Source: Enteropsectra breve
Lineage: Eukaryota > Microsporidia
Assembly: GCA_024243835.1 (NCBI GenBank)
Contig: JALPMN010000643.1
Span: forward strand, 1-64,000
Reading direction: 5' to 3'
Length of the DNA stretch: 64,000 nucleotides
Both the position numbers and the translations under genes were made by a program. Under the pieces are notes generated by a model, which was given only the letters and a program-made list of their open reading frames with translations, searched no databases and was not told where the DNA came from. Shown in pieces: positions 19,995 through 29,376 of this stretch; within the stretch, counting starts at the first letter, position 1; every line of letters begins with the position of its first letter.

Positions 19995-21713
19995 ATGAAG
20001 CAGAGCCAAAATGTTAGTGTCAGAAAAATATTGATGGACTGCTTCAAAGCAAATAGGATACTCTTAATTCTTTTGCTGGTGTGCTATATCTTGGTTATTT
20101 TGAACGGGATGGCAAATACAAGTCTGAAATCTAATTCTGAAGACTTTAAAAAGGAATGTGAAAACTTACAGTCTACCGACGCTAGTCAAGCATCAAAGTC
20201 AACAGATGAAATGATAGGAATGCTTTACTACTGGCTAGCAAACATTTTGACACACTACTTCCTCTCCAATGTTATTGAACTCTTGCGGGGAATGATTGTG
20301 ATTACGATATTGATGCATACCGCCCAAGGCGCCGTCAAAGACACTCTGTCGATGGAAAACGCATCTTTCCATAAAACTGGTATTGGAAAAAGCCAGGAAA
20401 CGATCCAGCGATCTTCATGGGCCTTTTATGACTGTTCAGCATGCGTTCTGATCGATATACCAAGAGATATAATTTATCTGGGTATGGCAACATTTTATAT
20501 TAACAAGTATTTGGATAGTGACATCGTGAAGTGGTATTTTCCACTCGTCTTTTTTTGTGTGCTTCTGGTCTGCGGAGTTGCATACATCGTTAACAAGTTT
20601 GAGGCCAAAATCATTTCCATGTATCTGAAGTCTATTCCTGTGATTTCTAATATGTTCTGCAACTATGATATCGTCCAAAGCTTCAACCGTGAGGATCACG
20701 AAGTTTCGCAGTATAAAAACTCACTTAGCGACTTCAACAACCAGATAAACCGTTATTATCTCGTCAAGGAGATTCTCTCATTCTTGGTAAAGATGCTGCT
20801 CATGGTTCCGCATATTATTGTGTTTTATCTTATTGTGACGAAGAGGATTGTGCTAAAAAATACGCGTCTGTACAACGACCACTTTATGACCTACAAAAGA
20901 CTCTTCCTGTCAATCAGAGATCTGTCATTCTCTTTTATTAAGAAAAAAAACGAGGCAAACACAAGAGTTGAGATTATAAAAAAGGCTGACAACAAGGAAG
21001 GGCTTGAGATAAATGAGTTCAACAATTCTATTGTGTTGGATAATGCGGAGCTGTATGCCGACACACATCTTCTCAGCAGCAATCTCAATGTGCAGATCAA
21101 CAAGGGCGAGAAAATTGCAATTACCGGTGTAAACGGCGCAGGAAAATCTACGTTCTTGAAAACTCTGTTGCGCTTCAACAAAAATGGAGGGCGACTGCTT
21201 ATTGACGACATTCCCATCGAAAACATATCGAAGGTTGCAATGAGAAATCTGATCAGCTATGTCCCACAGGACCACAGCATCATGAATAACACCGTTATTT
21301 ACAATCTCGCGTACGGACAGACCGTTTACAACGAAGAGGAAATTTTCAGGCTCTGTGAGCACTATGGGCTGCACGAGTTTTTCAAGAACCTGGTTGATGG
21401 GTACAACACCCAGTGTGGTGAGAACGGCAAAAATCTCAGCGGCGGACAGAAGCAGCGTGTGAACTTCATGCGCGCGATCATCAAAAACGCGCCCATTCTA
21501 ATTCTGGATGAGCCCACGGCGAATGTCGACAAGGTCTCTGAAAATGAGATTATAGATACTATCATCAATAAAACAGATGATAAAACTGTTCTTGTCATTG
21601 TGCATAACATGGATCTTCTTAAGAAATTCAAGAAAATCCTCTACTTCAAGAAAACCGGCATTGAAACGTTTACTGACTTCAATGATGTTGTTGCGATGAA
21701 TAAATGCAGTTAG
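19995..21713 (+). CDS. ATM1: Half-size ABC transporter, Atm1-like (mitosomal)
   Basis: A 572-residue half transporter (584 if the ATG at 19959 is used). An N-terminal membrane domain of four to six spans is followed by a complete ATPase domain: Walker A GVNGAGKST near residue 378, Q-loop YVPQD, signature LSGGQKQRVNFMRAI near 481, Walker B ILILDEP with D-loop TANVD, and H-loop VIVHN. The order one membrane domain plus one nucleotide-binding domain fits the ABCB7/Atm1 type, which exports a sulfur compound from mitochondria or mitosomes for cytosolic Fe-S assembly. Microsporidia retain several such half transporters. Assignment to Atm1 rather than another ABCB-type half transporter rests on the overall pattern (the segment near residue 100 with IELLRGMIVITILMHTAQGA, and NMFCNYDIVQSFNREDHEV). 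Two CCC/ATG pairs suggest alternative starts. Confidence 0.8.
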   Translation: MKQSQNVSVRKILMDCFKANRILLILLLVCYILVILNGMANTSLKSNSEDFKKECENLQSTDASQASKSTDEMIGMLYYWLANILTHYFLSNVIELLRGMIVITILMHTAQGAVKDTLSMENASFHKTGIGKSQETIQRSSWAFYDCSACVLIDIPRDIIYLGMATFYINKYLDSDIVKWYFPLVFFCVLLVCGVAYIVNKFEAKIISMYLKSIPVISNMFCNYDIVQSFNREDHEVSQYKNSLSDFNNQINRYYLVKEILSFLVKMLLMVPHIIVFYLIVTKRIVLKNTRLYNDHFMTYKRLFLSIRDLSFSFIKKKNEANTRVEIIKKADNKEGLEINEFNNSIVLDNAELYADTHLLSSNLNVQINKGEKIAITGVNGAGKSTFLKTLLRFNKNGGRLLIDDIPIENISKVAMRNLISYVPQDHSIMNNTVIYNLAYGQTVYNEEEIFRLCEHYGLHEFFKNLVDGYNTQCGENGKNLSGGQKQRVNFMRAIIKNAPILILDEPTANVDKVSENEIIDTIINKTDDKTVLVIVHNMDLLKKFKKILYFKKTGIETFTDFNDVVAMNKCS

Positions 21714-22085
21714 AATTTTAATATGTTGTTTAAATACAATTTATGATTATTTTCAACTTAAATTTTGATTTTAGTAGTTGGCACTCGAGATATTGAAGAG
21801 AACTCTTATTTACAAATATAAAAGCCCTTTTAAAGACTTTTTTAAGTAACAATACTCAAAAAGTTTTTTTAAAGCAAAGCTATAATTGATCAAAAATGAA
21901 TCCAGAATAAAATGCATGCTATTTTATGCTTTTACTTACATCTACGACGTTTTCTAATTTAGCAGATAAAACAAAGTATATTATAAGCTTATTAGAAGAA
22001 CCCTTTTTTAATACATACAAATTATATCAAAACATAAAGCAGCGATTCCATTATTTAATCTTCAATATTTGCATTTCTAGCATGT
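21714..22085. other. Convergent 3' spacer
   Basis: It lies between the stop codons of the ABC transporter (plus) and the clamp-loader-like gene (minus). AT-rich; nothing recognised. Confidence 0.5.
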
Positions 22086-23204
22086 TTAGTTTAGCAGCTC
22101 ACCAAGAGTTATGTCTCTTCGCACTGCATTCGAGGTGCCGTGGTTGTAGCTGTATTTAAAGCGCTTGGTCTCCTTTGCTGTCACTTCTATTCTATTAAGG
22201 AGCGCCTTCTCCTGCTCATCAAACTCAGGCATTTTGTGTGTGCTGCTGAGTTCCTGGAAGCGCCTGACCTGTGCCATATTCTTTATACTTTGCTTAAGCA
22301 TTTTGCTAAATTCCATATTTTCATCATATTCTGCTTTGCTGCTGGAAGTCGCATCAGGGCAATATGAATATGACATAGTTGCCTGGCATATCTTGTCAAT
22401 TGCTGTAAAATGATACTGTTCAGGGAGAGCATCAGCCTCTGAAAAACTATCGAGCGTTTTAAGCAGCAGCTCTTCATTTTTGCAGAAATGGATGAACGCG
22501 TTAAGACACAGTCTGCCTATCTTGGGACTGTAGTCCTCAGCAATATCCACAGGACGCGGCTTATTTTCGCATATTTTATTGCACATTCCGTAGGTGCTGG
22601 CACTGACTGAGCGATCTATTATTTTCAAGTGCTTCATCTGCAATTTGGTGTTGGAAAACAGCTGCATGTAGTTTATCAGCGCTCTCATATCATAGTTGCA
22701 GCTGCTTGCGAGCTGGGATAGGAGCCTGGATTCAAAGGCATTTTGTTCAGCCTTTGCGATGCGCTCCAGTACTTTTATGATATTGTCCAGGGACTGCCTT
22801 TCCATTTTGAAGGTCTGCACATTCTTCAGCACCAGATCGCATGATACTATTATGACCGGTACAAGTGGGGTTTTTAAGGCGCTCATAATTTGGTAAATAC
22901 TGGTTGACGGTGGCTCCTCAATGACCAGCAACGTCCTTTTGTTATTTAGTGTTTTAGCAGCTGTGTTGTATTTTTTAATGTCTGCTAGCTCATCTTCGCC
23001 AAGCACCACCAAATTGTATTTAAGAAGCCGTGAAATAGCCTGTATTAACGCCGACTTCCCGGCGCCTGGACTGCCCAACAAGTGTGCAACACATCCTTTG
23101 TCATTCGTCTTGATATACTTCAGTAGGTCGAACCCTACGGTACTGGAAAACAACAGTTCGGAAAATCTGGGAAAGCGGTATTTGTATGCCCATGCCACTC
23201 CCAT
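22086..23204 (-). CDS. Clamp-loader-like AAA protein, probably Ctf18-type
   Basis: 372 residues. The start WAYKYRFPRFSELLF matches the WxxKYxPxxxxxLL opening of RFC and Ctf18 proteins. Walker A is GSPGAGKS (about residues 44-51), and the Walker-B-like strand is TLLVIEEPP. It is followed by VPVIIVSCDL, which in Ctf18/Elg1/Rad24 large subunits is the strand before sensor 1. A helical region then carries CNYDMRALINYMQLF, which strongly recalls the DNDIRACINxLQF block of Ctf18 and RFC1. The remaining C-terminal part is poorly conserved and ends with a basic helix. The Ctf18-RFC complex loads or unloads PCNA in replication and cohesion. Rad24/Elg1 homology cannot be excluded. CCC abuts the start codon on the minus strand. 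It is much shorter than yeast Ctf18. Confidence 0.65.
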   Translation of the reverse strand: MGVAWAYKYRFPRFSELLFSSTVGFDLLKYIKTNDKGCVAHLLGSPGAGKSALIQAISRLLKYNLVVLGEDELADIKKYNTAAKTLNNKRTLLVIEEPPSTSIYQIMSALKTPLVPVIIVSCDLVLKNVQTFKMERQSLDNIIKVLERIAKAEQNAFESRLLSQLASSCNYDMRALINYMQLFSNTKLQMKHLKIIDRSVSASTYGMCNKICENKPRPVDIAEDYSPKIGRLCLNAFIHFCKNEELLLKTLDSFSEADALPEQYHFTAIDKICQATMSYSYCPDATSSSKAEYDENMEFSKMLKQSIKNMAQVRRFQELSSTHKMPEFDEQEKALLNRIEVTAKETKRFKYSYNHGTSNAVRRDITLGELLN

Positions 23205-23570
23205 GGGAGAAAATACGTGCTATTTTTTATTTTTAGATTGAAAACAAAAGAAGAGCACGAATCGCAGCCATAGAAGATGTTCATTATTTTCACAAACACT
23301 ATTTCAGTGCTTGCAAAATAATTAATTTGAAAACATTCAGGTCCTCATGCAAGCTTCAATTATATAGATGGTATAGTGCAGCATATTACTTATAAAACAA
23401 CTTGAGTACAGCACAGATCGTAGATATTATTTAAAACACTTTTATTTAACGGATATTTATTTAATTGAAAGTTAAATGCTTGCTTTGTTCTTAGTCTAGC
23501 TCTTCTCTTACAGGGCCAATATGCTTGTTTAAATTTCCTGTTTCTTTACTTAACAGAAAAATAATTTTAG
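23205..23570. other. Divergent intergenic region
   Basis: A divergent spacer between the clamp-loader-like gene (CCC at 23205-23207 on the minus strand) and the zuotin gene. Otherwise nothing was seen. Confidence 0.5.
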
Positions 23571-23584
23571 AAAAATTTTGTCCT
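23571..23584 (+). promoter_or_regulatory. AAATTT box and CC start motif of zuotin gene
   Basis: AAAAATTTT at 23571-23579 and TCCT just before the ATG at 23585 support this start. The longer reading from 23525 begins with TTG. Confidence 0.55.
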
Positions 23585-24433
23585 ATGAAATTTGCACTAA
23601 TTCCGCTGGATTTGATAAATGAAGAGGACAAAGAGAAAAGGAGAGCCTACCTCCATAGCAGAAATTTATACAATAAATACACTCTGGTGGAGCTCAAGAA
23701 CTGGGAGAAGATCGATCTCTACGAGGCGCTCGATCTTGATGAGTTCCGATATATTTCCATTCCGACAAATGTGCTGAAGCATGTTGTTAAAAAGAAATCA
23801 ACGATGTATCACCCGCTAAACAGCAATGATCTCTCAGAAGCATTTCTTCTTATCAAAAAAGCAGAGGAAATTTTGTCTGTTCCAAAATACAGAAAACTCT
23901 ACGACTCGGTGTTTCTTGACGAGTCTATTCCGGATGACAAGGAATATGCAATCGAGGAGTTCTACAGTTCCTTTGGGCCGGTCTTCATCAGAAACGGACA
24001 GTTTAGTGAGGCGCAGCCCGTGCCAGCAATCAAAGACTCTCCAGATGTCTTCTACAAGTTCTGGAGCAACTTTAAAACAACACGCGTATACGATGATCCA
24101 GCAGACGTAATAGACCAGCGCGGATCCAGCAGAAAATACTATGCAGACAAAAACAAGGATGCAATCCAGAAAAAGAAGTGCTCAGACATGCACCGCATAC
24201 AGGATTTGGTAAAACTCGCATACAGGAGAGATCCCCGCATACAGCGCTCCAAGCCCGTTTCGACAGGGGTGTGGAATGAGGAGGAGCTTAAGACACTAAC
24301 GAAGTTCAACATTCTTTTCGGAAAGTCTAAAAATAAATATGCTGACATTGCAACCAAGCTGAACAATCTCTATGTCACCAAAAGATCACAGAGTGAAGTA
24401 AAACTAAAACTAGAGAGCTTAAAGAAAAAATAA
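23585..24433 (+). CDS. ZUO1: Zuotin/MPP11 (ribosome-associated J-protein) with altered HPD
   Basis: 282 residues. The J domain (about residues 40-105) contains DLYEALDLDEFRYISIPTNV and the tail AEEILSVPKYRKLYDSVF, typical of zuotin. The zuotin homology domain follows with GPVFIRNGQFSEAQPVPAI, VFYKFWSNFKTTRVYDD and a basic helix that binds the ribosome. The C-terminal ~50 residues (WNEEELKTLTKFNILFGKS) read as a single SANT/Myb-like domain, as in MPP11. The J-domain HPD tripeptide, required to trigger Hsp70 ATPase, reads HPL (His76-Pro77-Leu78; codons CAC CCG CTA). Zuotin normally acts with Ssz1/Ssb Hsp70s at the ribosome exit. Here the ribosome-binding part looks intact while the Hsp70-activating residue is missing. 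Identity is secure. Confidence 0.9.
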   Translation: MKFALIPLDLINEEDKEKRRAYLHSRNLYNKYTLVELKNWEKIDLYEALDLDEFRYISIPTNVLKHVVKKKSTMYHPLNSNDLSEAFLLIKKAEEILSVPKYRKLYDSVFLDESIPDDKEYAIEEFYSSFGPVFIRNGQFSEAQPVPAIKDSPDVFYKFWSNFKTTRVYDDPADVIDQRGSSRKYYADKNKDAIQKKKCSDMHRIQDLVKLAYRRDPRIQRSKPVSTGVWNEEELKTLTKFNILFGKSKNKYADIATKLNNLYVTKRSQSEVKLKLESLKKK

Positions 24434-24844
24434 ATCTTATTCATAAAAGTTTTAAAATATTGGCTGCTGTTTTTGTATTGAAATAAAAACTTTAACTATA
24501 AAGCTAATCTTATGATAATTTTAATGTGGTTAGGCAACACATAAAAATAAAGAGCCGACGTAGAGCAAAGCTAGAAATAGTGTGCCAGGGTGAAGCCCCA
24601 AAAGTTATTTATGAAGCATGATTAAACTATGTTTTTTAATGATAATTTTGCTGTTAAACAAAGGAATAAGCCTAAATGTGGATTTAGTGTATGCTTAACG
24701 ATGAGTTAATATACCCGAGTAGCTCACCCATATTAATCGTTTTTATTATGAGACTGCTGGTTATATTGAGTCTCGCTTGGATTTCAAAGTAAAAGTCTAT
24801 TTTACCCCCTTTTACTGTAAAATGCTTGACTTAAGAATAGGGGT
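24434..24844. other. AT-rich spacer
   Basis: A slightly GC-richer patch near 24550-24605 (around gagccgacgtagagc) is present, but no convincing RNA fold or ORF was found. Confidence 0.45.
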
Positions 24845-25294
24845 ATGCCCAAGATAGTAGATACAAAGACGCTGCTGAAAAAACTAAAAGGGAAGGGAAT
24901 ACGCTCCAAAGAGGATCTGCTTGGAATAGAGGCTGTTCGAAACAACCCCTTGATCGAGGTAATTTTAGAAAAATACAGCAACCAGGGAAGCTTAGATAAG
25001 ATAGTCGAGGATGTGGGAAGCTTCATCAACAATCGCAACAGCGAGAAGAAGCTTGACTTCGTTCTAGCACTCTACGATACTGAAAATGCTGGTTACATAA
25101 CAAACAAGCAACTATTTAAAGTCCTGAGCTTGCTGAATAAGCAATCCCTCCCCAAAGAGAAAATACAGAATATAGTCGATCAGACATTTGCAGAAACACA
25201 AAACTATCAAAACACATTGACCTCAGATGAATACAAGAGAATTCTGCGCAAGAAGAGCACAAAAATCAACGATCTTTTTGGTAGCAGTCGCTAA
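24845..25294 (+). CDS. Calcineurin-B-like EF-hand protein
   Basis: 149 residues with the calcineurin B layout. A helical N-half contains LLGIEAVRNNPLIEVILEKY (compare the NPL and FI segments of CNB), then LDFVLALYDTENAGYITNKQ and LFKVLSLLNK, matching EF-hand 3 and its following helix (compare YDMDKDGYISNGELFQVL), then a last degenerate hand with LTSDEYKRIL. The calcium loops are degraded: EF3 has Gln in place of the loop-12 Glu and Ala at position 5, the last loop lacks acidic ligands, and hands 1-2 are not recognisable. It may act as a calcium-independent regulatory partner of a PP2B-type phosphatase, or of another target. Frequenin-type or other EF-hand proteins are less likely because of the CNB-like spacing. 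Confidence 0.65.
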   Translation: MPKIVDTKTLLKKLKGKGIRSKEDLLGIEAVRNNPLIEVILEKYSNQGSLDKIVEDVGSFINNRNSEKKLDFVLALYDTENAGYITNKQLFKVLSLLNKQSLPKEKIQNIVDQTFAETQNYQNTLTSDEYKRILRKKSTKINDLFGSSR

Positions 25295-26035
25295 AAACAT
25301 GATTAAATAAAATAGATTTTCTGTTTTTTATAAATAGCAAGCCTAGTGTAGTAAATAAGAATAAAAGCAGTTGCCCAACTGTATATCTAAAACAATATCC
25401 ATACGATATTTTAGTGAATTATTAGCGATAATATTGTTCTAGGGCGCTTTTTAGGCATGAAACACTATTCTGGCAATCTGATTCTTATCTTTAGTAATAA
25501 AATCAAATGTTAAATTGATCTTTAGGCCCTGATTTTCAATTATATGCTGATTTCTTATTCTCTGCCACGAACAACTCTATTTGATGCCGTGTGTAACAAA
25601 GAAAGGGGAAATATTGAGAGCAGATATATTTCGGCTAAGATATCATTTAGTTACTTCATGAAACCAACAAGAAATATAAAATTTTGATATATTTGCAAAA
25701 ATTTTGCAAATTTATCTTATTTAAACATCCTAGGAGCACTTGCATTTGAAAAATAGTGATTGTCGTTGAAAAACAAATCTAAAGGCAACAAGCATATTTA
25801 TAAATGTGAATACTGTGCTTATTTTGGGTTTGAGCATAGTGAGTAAAATTAAACATTAATAAATTTTGTATAATTAAAAACTAAAACTGATTTCAAAATA
25901 AAACACTTTAATCCACTGTCCTACAAATATTCTGAGAAACATCAGCCACTGTATGTGAATAAAGTTTATACATAACATTTTTAAGAGGGCTTTGCAAACA
26001 AAGGCAGCTGCTAGTATATTCCAATTTATTCATTG
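25295..26035. other. AT-rich spacer with a perfect palindrome
   Basis: No gene was seen. It contains the 21-bp palindrome at 25691-25711. Confidence 0.5.
25691..25711. repeat. 21-bp palindrome
   Basis: ATTTGCAAAA and TTTTGCAAAT form perfect 10-bp arms around a single A. It is far from both neighbouring starts, so it could be a dimeric-protein site or an AT-rich chance palindrome. Confidence 0.7.
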
Positions 26036-26060
26036 AAAAATTTTAATAAAATCCCTCTGA
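26036..26060 (+). promoter_or_regulatory. AAATTT box and CCC motif
   Basis: AAAAATTTT at 26036-26044 and CCC at 26053-26055 lie just before the ATG at 26061. Confidence 0.6.
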
Positions 26061-26846
26061 ATGAGGTTTGCCGGAATCTTTATACATAGCCTTACTGCAA
26101 TCTTTGCCAGGCCAAACACACATTACGGGGCATTCGATGGAAGCTGCAGTGCGCAGGAAACTTCAACTTTTTCACAAGAAGAACCTGATCTACCGACCAA
26201 ACGAGTTATAAAGCCACGATTTTTCAGGAAATTTCGCAGTGCTATTAAAGAAATAGGTGTTAAAAAGAGCAAAAGCAGGGCATCTTCAGAGTCGACTGTT
26301 GCGAATCCATCTGCCCAGCCAGGGCCGAAGTCCCCGTGTCTTTCATGCCGTTCAGAAAATGAGCCAGTAAATGAATACTGCTCTTTGCATCCTGCACGTA
26401 AAACCTCAAAAACACGTTCACTAAATTTTGAATTTGATCGTTCACTGATCATGCAGGACATTACCTTGACATGCTCGTTTTCGCACGGCGAAATAAACTC
26501 GCTGCGTCTGACAAAAAGTAGAGAAAGTACCCCTAATGGCTTACGCCGCTACGATGACCCCGAGCATATGCAACATTTTGATTGCAGCAAAAATGCTTAT
26601 AGAAAAATCGAGCATAGGAAAACAAAAAGTCACGAAACTGCCACCAGCTCCGTGTATGGCCATAATTGCCTCCCCGAGATAGTCTATGGCTCATTTCAGA
26701 AAGTAGATCGATTCTCTATGGAAATACCAAATACCACAATGTATGAAAATGCTCTCGTCAAGAATATCAGGCCAGACTGCAACTATTTCAATATTCGATA
26801 TCCATCTGAGAATCCCGACTATGAATACATAAATTTTCTTGATTAA
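26061..26846 (+). CDS. Secreted basic protein with Cys/His cluster and tyrosine motifs (261 aa)
   Basis: The N-terminus MRFAGIFIHSLTAIFARP suggests a signal peptide. Next comes a basic region (FFRKFRSAIKEIGVKKSKS), a Ser/Pro-rich linker, a small Cys/His cluster (CLSCRSENEPVNEYCSLHP, spacing C-x2-C-x11-C-x2-H, possibly zinc-binding), and a C-terminal part with several tyrosine motifs (YGSF, YENALV, YEYI). Promoter boxes support transcription. No family is recognised. The tyrosine motifs resemble sorting or kinase sites but may be incidental. It lies between housekeeping genes on the same strand. It shares with the gene at 59942 a signal peptide followed by a basic stretch with aromatic residues, without clear alignment. 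Confidence 0.65.
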   Translation: MRFAGIFIHSLTAIFARPNTHYGAFDGSCSAQETSTFSQEEPDLPTKRVIKPRFFRKFRSAIKEIGVKKSKSRASSESTVANPSAQPGPKSPCLSCRSENEPVNEYCSLHPARKTSKTRSLNFEFDRSLIMQDITLTCSFSHGEINSLRLTKSRESTPNGLRRYDDPEHMQHFDCSKNAYRKIEHRKTKSHETATSSVYGHNCLPEIVYGSFQKVDRFSMEIPNTTMYENALVKNIRPDCNYFNIRYPSENPDYEYINFLD

Positions 26847-27239
26847 AGATAAGTTAGTTTGCGCAGTAAACTGTACGGGTTTTCGTCACGATTTATTTAA
26901 ATTTTTTTTCATGTTTACAGAGGGAACTGGAAGGTATTCTAAAAGCTAATACCGTGAGCAAGATACGAACCCATTCTTAAATCATCTTCTGGCAGCTTGT
27001 TATTTTACTATCTTACACTAAAAAAGAAATTCACTGATAAAAATACATGCATCTCTGTAGTGCTTTTTACAACATAAGTACTATTAATGATATAAAACTG
27101 TAAAGATTTTTAGTGAGAATACAGTTCATTACTGTGTCAAACACACCTATTTTATATTTCATCCTTATTTTTTTTACCAACTTGCAGATCTGAGCTGATA
27201 TTACAATATGATGTTTTAAAAGGCCTTGAAAATAAATCC
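26847..27239. other. AT-rich spacer
   Basis: A spacer between two plus-strand genes; nothing recognised. Confidence 0.5.
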
Positions 27240-28505
27240 ATGAGTAGCCAGAATTTAATGTTGAGACCAAAAATAGCCGCAAAAAACACTAAAGACCAGT
27301 TTATTCCAGTGCTATTGGCTATTTTTAGCTTGTTGTGCCTCGTTATGTGCATTCCCCTTGCGGCGCAACTGCTATGCTACCTGTTGTGGCCAAAATATTA
27401 TATGAAGATTATGGGACATACATTTTTGAGCTTTATAGCAGGCATATCTGCCTATTTACGGGTGGCCAGCCCAGTGCCATTTTCGCTAATAATCGGTTAT
27501 TACTTTCTGAACAAATGTGTAGCGAAAACTTCATACTCGTCGGAAACAGGAATAGCAAATGAATGGATCGTCTGTCTTCTCTTGAGACTATATGTGCTCG
27601 TTACTTCGATTTTTTTATTCCTGACAGCCCTACTGAATTACAAAAACGCAACATTCTCTCTTGTTTATATCATTGCAATACTATTAGTTCTGGCTATATT
27701 TGCGATTAAAGAGAAACGGTATGATTCGGCTAGTTTGGTTTCATTTTGCATTGCAATCTCGCACCTAAGCCAGCTCTGGTGCAGCCTCTTTGCAATTGAG
27801 ATAAAGGAGCTGTCTGAAGTAATAAGCTATTGTTTTAACGAAATGAATCAAGACGCTGTGTTCTTAGACGAATTTTTGAATCAGATCAAAGACCGGCAGG
27901 TACCAATCAAAAATCTTTACGCAGCGTTTGACAAGGCTCAGCTAGATACAACCAATGTCATTGTGCTGAAGTATTTTCCACCATCACTTGGAATATGCAA
28001 TGCATGCTCGGTTCGTGCATGGGCCAGTTCCTTTATTTTTGTTACTGAATCTTTTTTAACTGAATACTTGCATTCTCCTGCGGTACTAACAGCAGTGCTT
28101 TTACACGAATCTGGGCATCTAAAAGACGGGCTTTGGGCAGCAGAAATGATAGTGAGAGCAGTAAGCAAAACACTTTTTATATTTTTGCTGAGGTGCAGCT
28201 CAGTGGATCGATATAAAACGAATTCTCCGCGAATAAGAATTTTGAAAACTGTACTCATCTCTCTGATCTACGAGCAAATAAGTTTCATCTGCTCAAATGT
28301 TTATAGCTGCATTAGGGAAATGGATGCTGACAGGCATGCCATGATATCAAAAACGACGGCAGAGGGCCTAATCAAATATCTTCACAAGAGCTCCGTTGCT
28401 GATCAGCCTAAAAATTATGATTTTAATATCACTAACTGTATTTTACTTACGCACATCTCCAACAAGCATCGCATTAACTGTGTAAAAAGCTTGGCGACTC
28501 AATAA
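27240..28505 (+). CDS. STE24: M48 membrane metalloprotease, Ste24-like
   Basis: 421 residues, close to the size of Ste24 CAAX prenyl proteases. Several N-terminal membrane spans are followed by the catalytic region. The zinc motif HExxH reads H289-E290-S-G-H293 (LLHESGHLKDG), preceded by the expected strand AWASSFIFVTESFLTEYL. The distal motif ExxxDxxA reads E360-M-D-A-D364-R-H-A. This combination defines M48. Ste24 removes the last three residues of prenylated CAAX proteins (and cuts a-factor-type precursors) in the ER or nuclear membrane. HtpX- or Oma1-like identity is less likely given the length and multiple spans. The active site appears intact. Confidence 0.8.
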   Translation: MSSQNLMLRPKIAAKNTKDQFIPVLLAIFSLLCLVMCIPLAAQLLCYLLWPKYYMKIMGHTFLSFIAGISAYLRVASPVPFSLIIGYYFLNKCVAKTSYSSETGIANEWIVCLLLRLYVLVTSIFLFLTALLNYKNATFSLVYIIAILLVLAIFAIKEKRYDSASLVSFCIAISHLSQLWCSLFAIEIKELSEVISYCFNEMNQDAVFLDEFLNQIKDRQVPIKNLYAAFDKAQLDTTNVIVLKYFPPSLGICNACSVRAWASSFIFVTESFLTEYLHSPAVLTAVLLHESGHLKDGLWAAEMIVRAVSKTLFIFLLRCSSVDRYKTNSPRIRILKTVLISLIYEQISFICSNVYSCIREMDADRHAMISKTTAEGLIKYLHKSSVADQPKNYDFNITNCILLTHISNKHRINCVKSLATQ

Positions 28506-28884
28506 TTTGCCCTTTTAATATTAAATAGTTCTTAATTCAAAGAATTCTACATCAACCTGCCTATGATACAAAAAGAGCTGTTCCTTCGTTTTTTTCATTA
28601 AAATCCCTTTGCAAGTAGTCTGATGCCCAACTATACAAAATAGAAACATGTGGTATATTTGGGTGTAATTGAATATTCTATTTGTGTTTAAAATATTAAT
28701 GAAAGTTTCGCTTTATTAGTTTTCCTTATTTCTTTAATCAAGTTTAGAGATGCTAGTATTAATAGGTGTAATAGCGCTCGATATACGTAACGCGCTATTA
28801 TATACTGGCTAATCGCTTCATGCATTTCAAAGCAAAGGCCTCTTCTGTTTTCTATTTGTTATATTTCTCAATATTAAAAGCCCC
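28506..28884. other. AT-rich spacer
   Basis: Nothing was recognised, apart from CCCC directly before the MAF1 start codon (28881-28884). Confidence 0.5.
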
Positions 28885-29376
28885 ATGAAGTTTATTCAAT
28901 CTCAAAACATCGTAAGAACAAATAATCTCTTTTCAAGGATAAGTGCCAAGGGCCTGGACGACTGGATAGAATTTGAAGTGTACAGCTGCAAGGAGACAAA
29001 GGAACAAAGAAAGAACAGAGATCTTGCCAAGCCTCTGAGGTACTACGTCTTCTCCCTCGAACAAACATTTCCAGACTTCGATTTTACAGGAATATCACAA
29101 AGCGCCTTTAAAAGAACGAGTGTTGAAACACTCAGGGACGAAATGTATTTTCTTCAGCTCTCATTCTGCAAAAACAGCCAGGATGCAGAGGAATTTATGG
29201 AGCTTATCAAAAATGTGCTGGAGACCTGCATTGTCATCAAGCAGTCCATATTTTATGAAATAGATCCAAATACGCTCAAAGACGCAACAAAATCCAAGGT
29301 TTTCATGGTACACGACAGAAAGCAGAAACGCGTTCTCATGATTAAGGTTAATTTATTCAGTGATGTCTTAATATGA
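28885..29376 (+). CDS. MAF1: Maf1, repressor of RNA polymerase III
   Basis: 163 residues, shorter than yeast Maf1 but with the family blocks in order: MKFIQSQNIVRTNN (compare MKFLE...), IEFEVYSCK (Maf1 A-box, xxEAYSCK), FSLEQTFPDFDFTGIS (compare TFPDYDFS, the B/C region), and a C-terminal strand pair FMVHDRKQKRVLMIKV. Maf1 binds and represses Pol III and TFIIIB under stress, lowering tRNA and 5S synthesis. The phosphorylation-rich linker between A and B boxes found in yeast is almost absent, and the acidic C-terminus is missing. CCCC directly abuts the ATG. Confidence 0.88.
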   Translation: MKFIQSQNIVRTNNLFSRISAKGLDDWIEFEVYSCKETKEQRKNRDLAKPLRYYVFSLEQTFPDFDFTGISQSAFKRTSVETLRDEMYFLQLSFCKNSQDAEEFMELIKNVLETCIVIKQSIFYEIDPNTLKDATKSKVFMVHDRKQKRVLMIKVNLFSDVLI

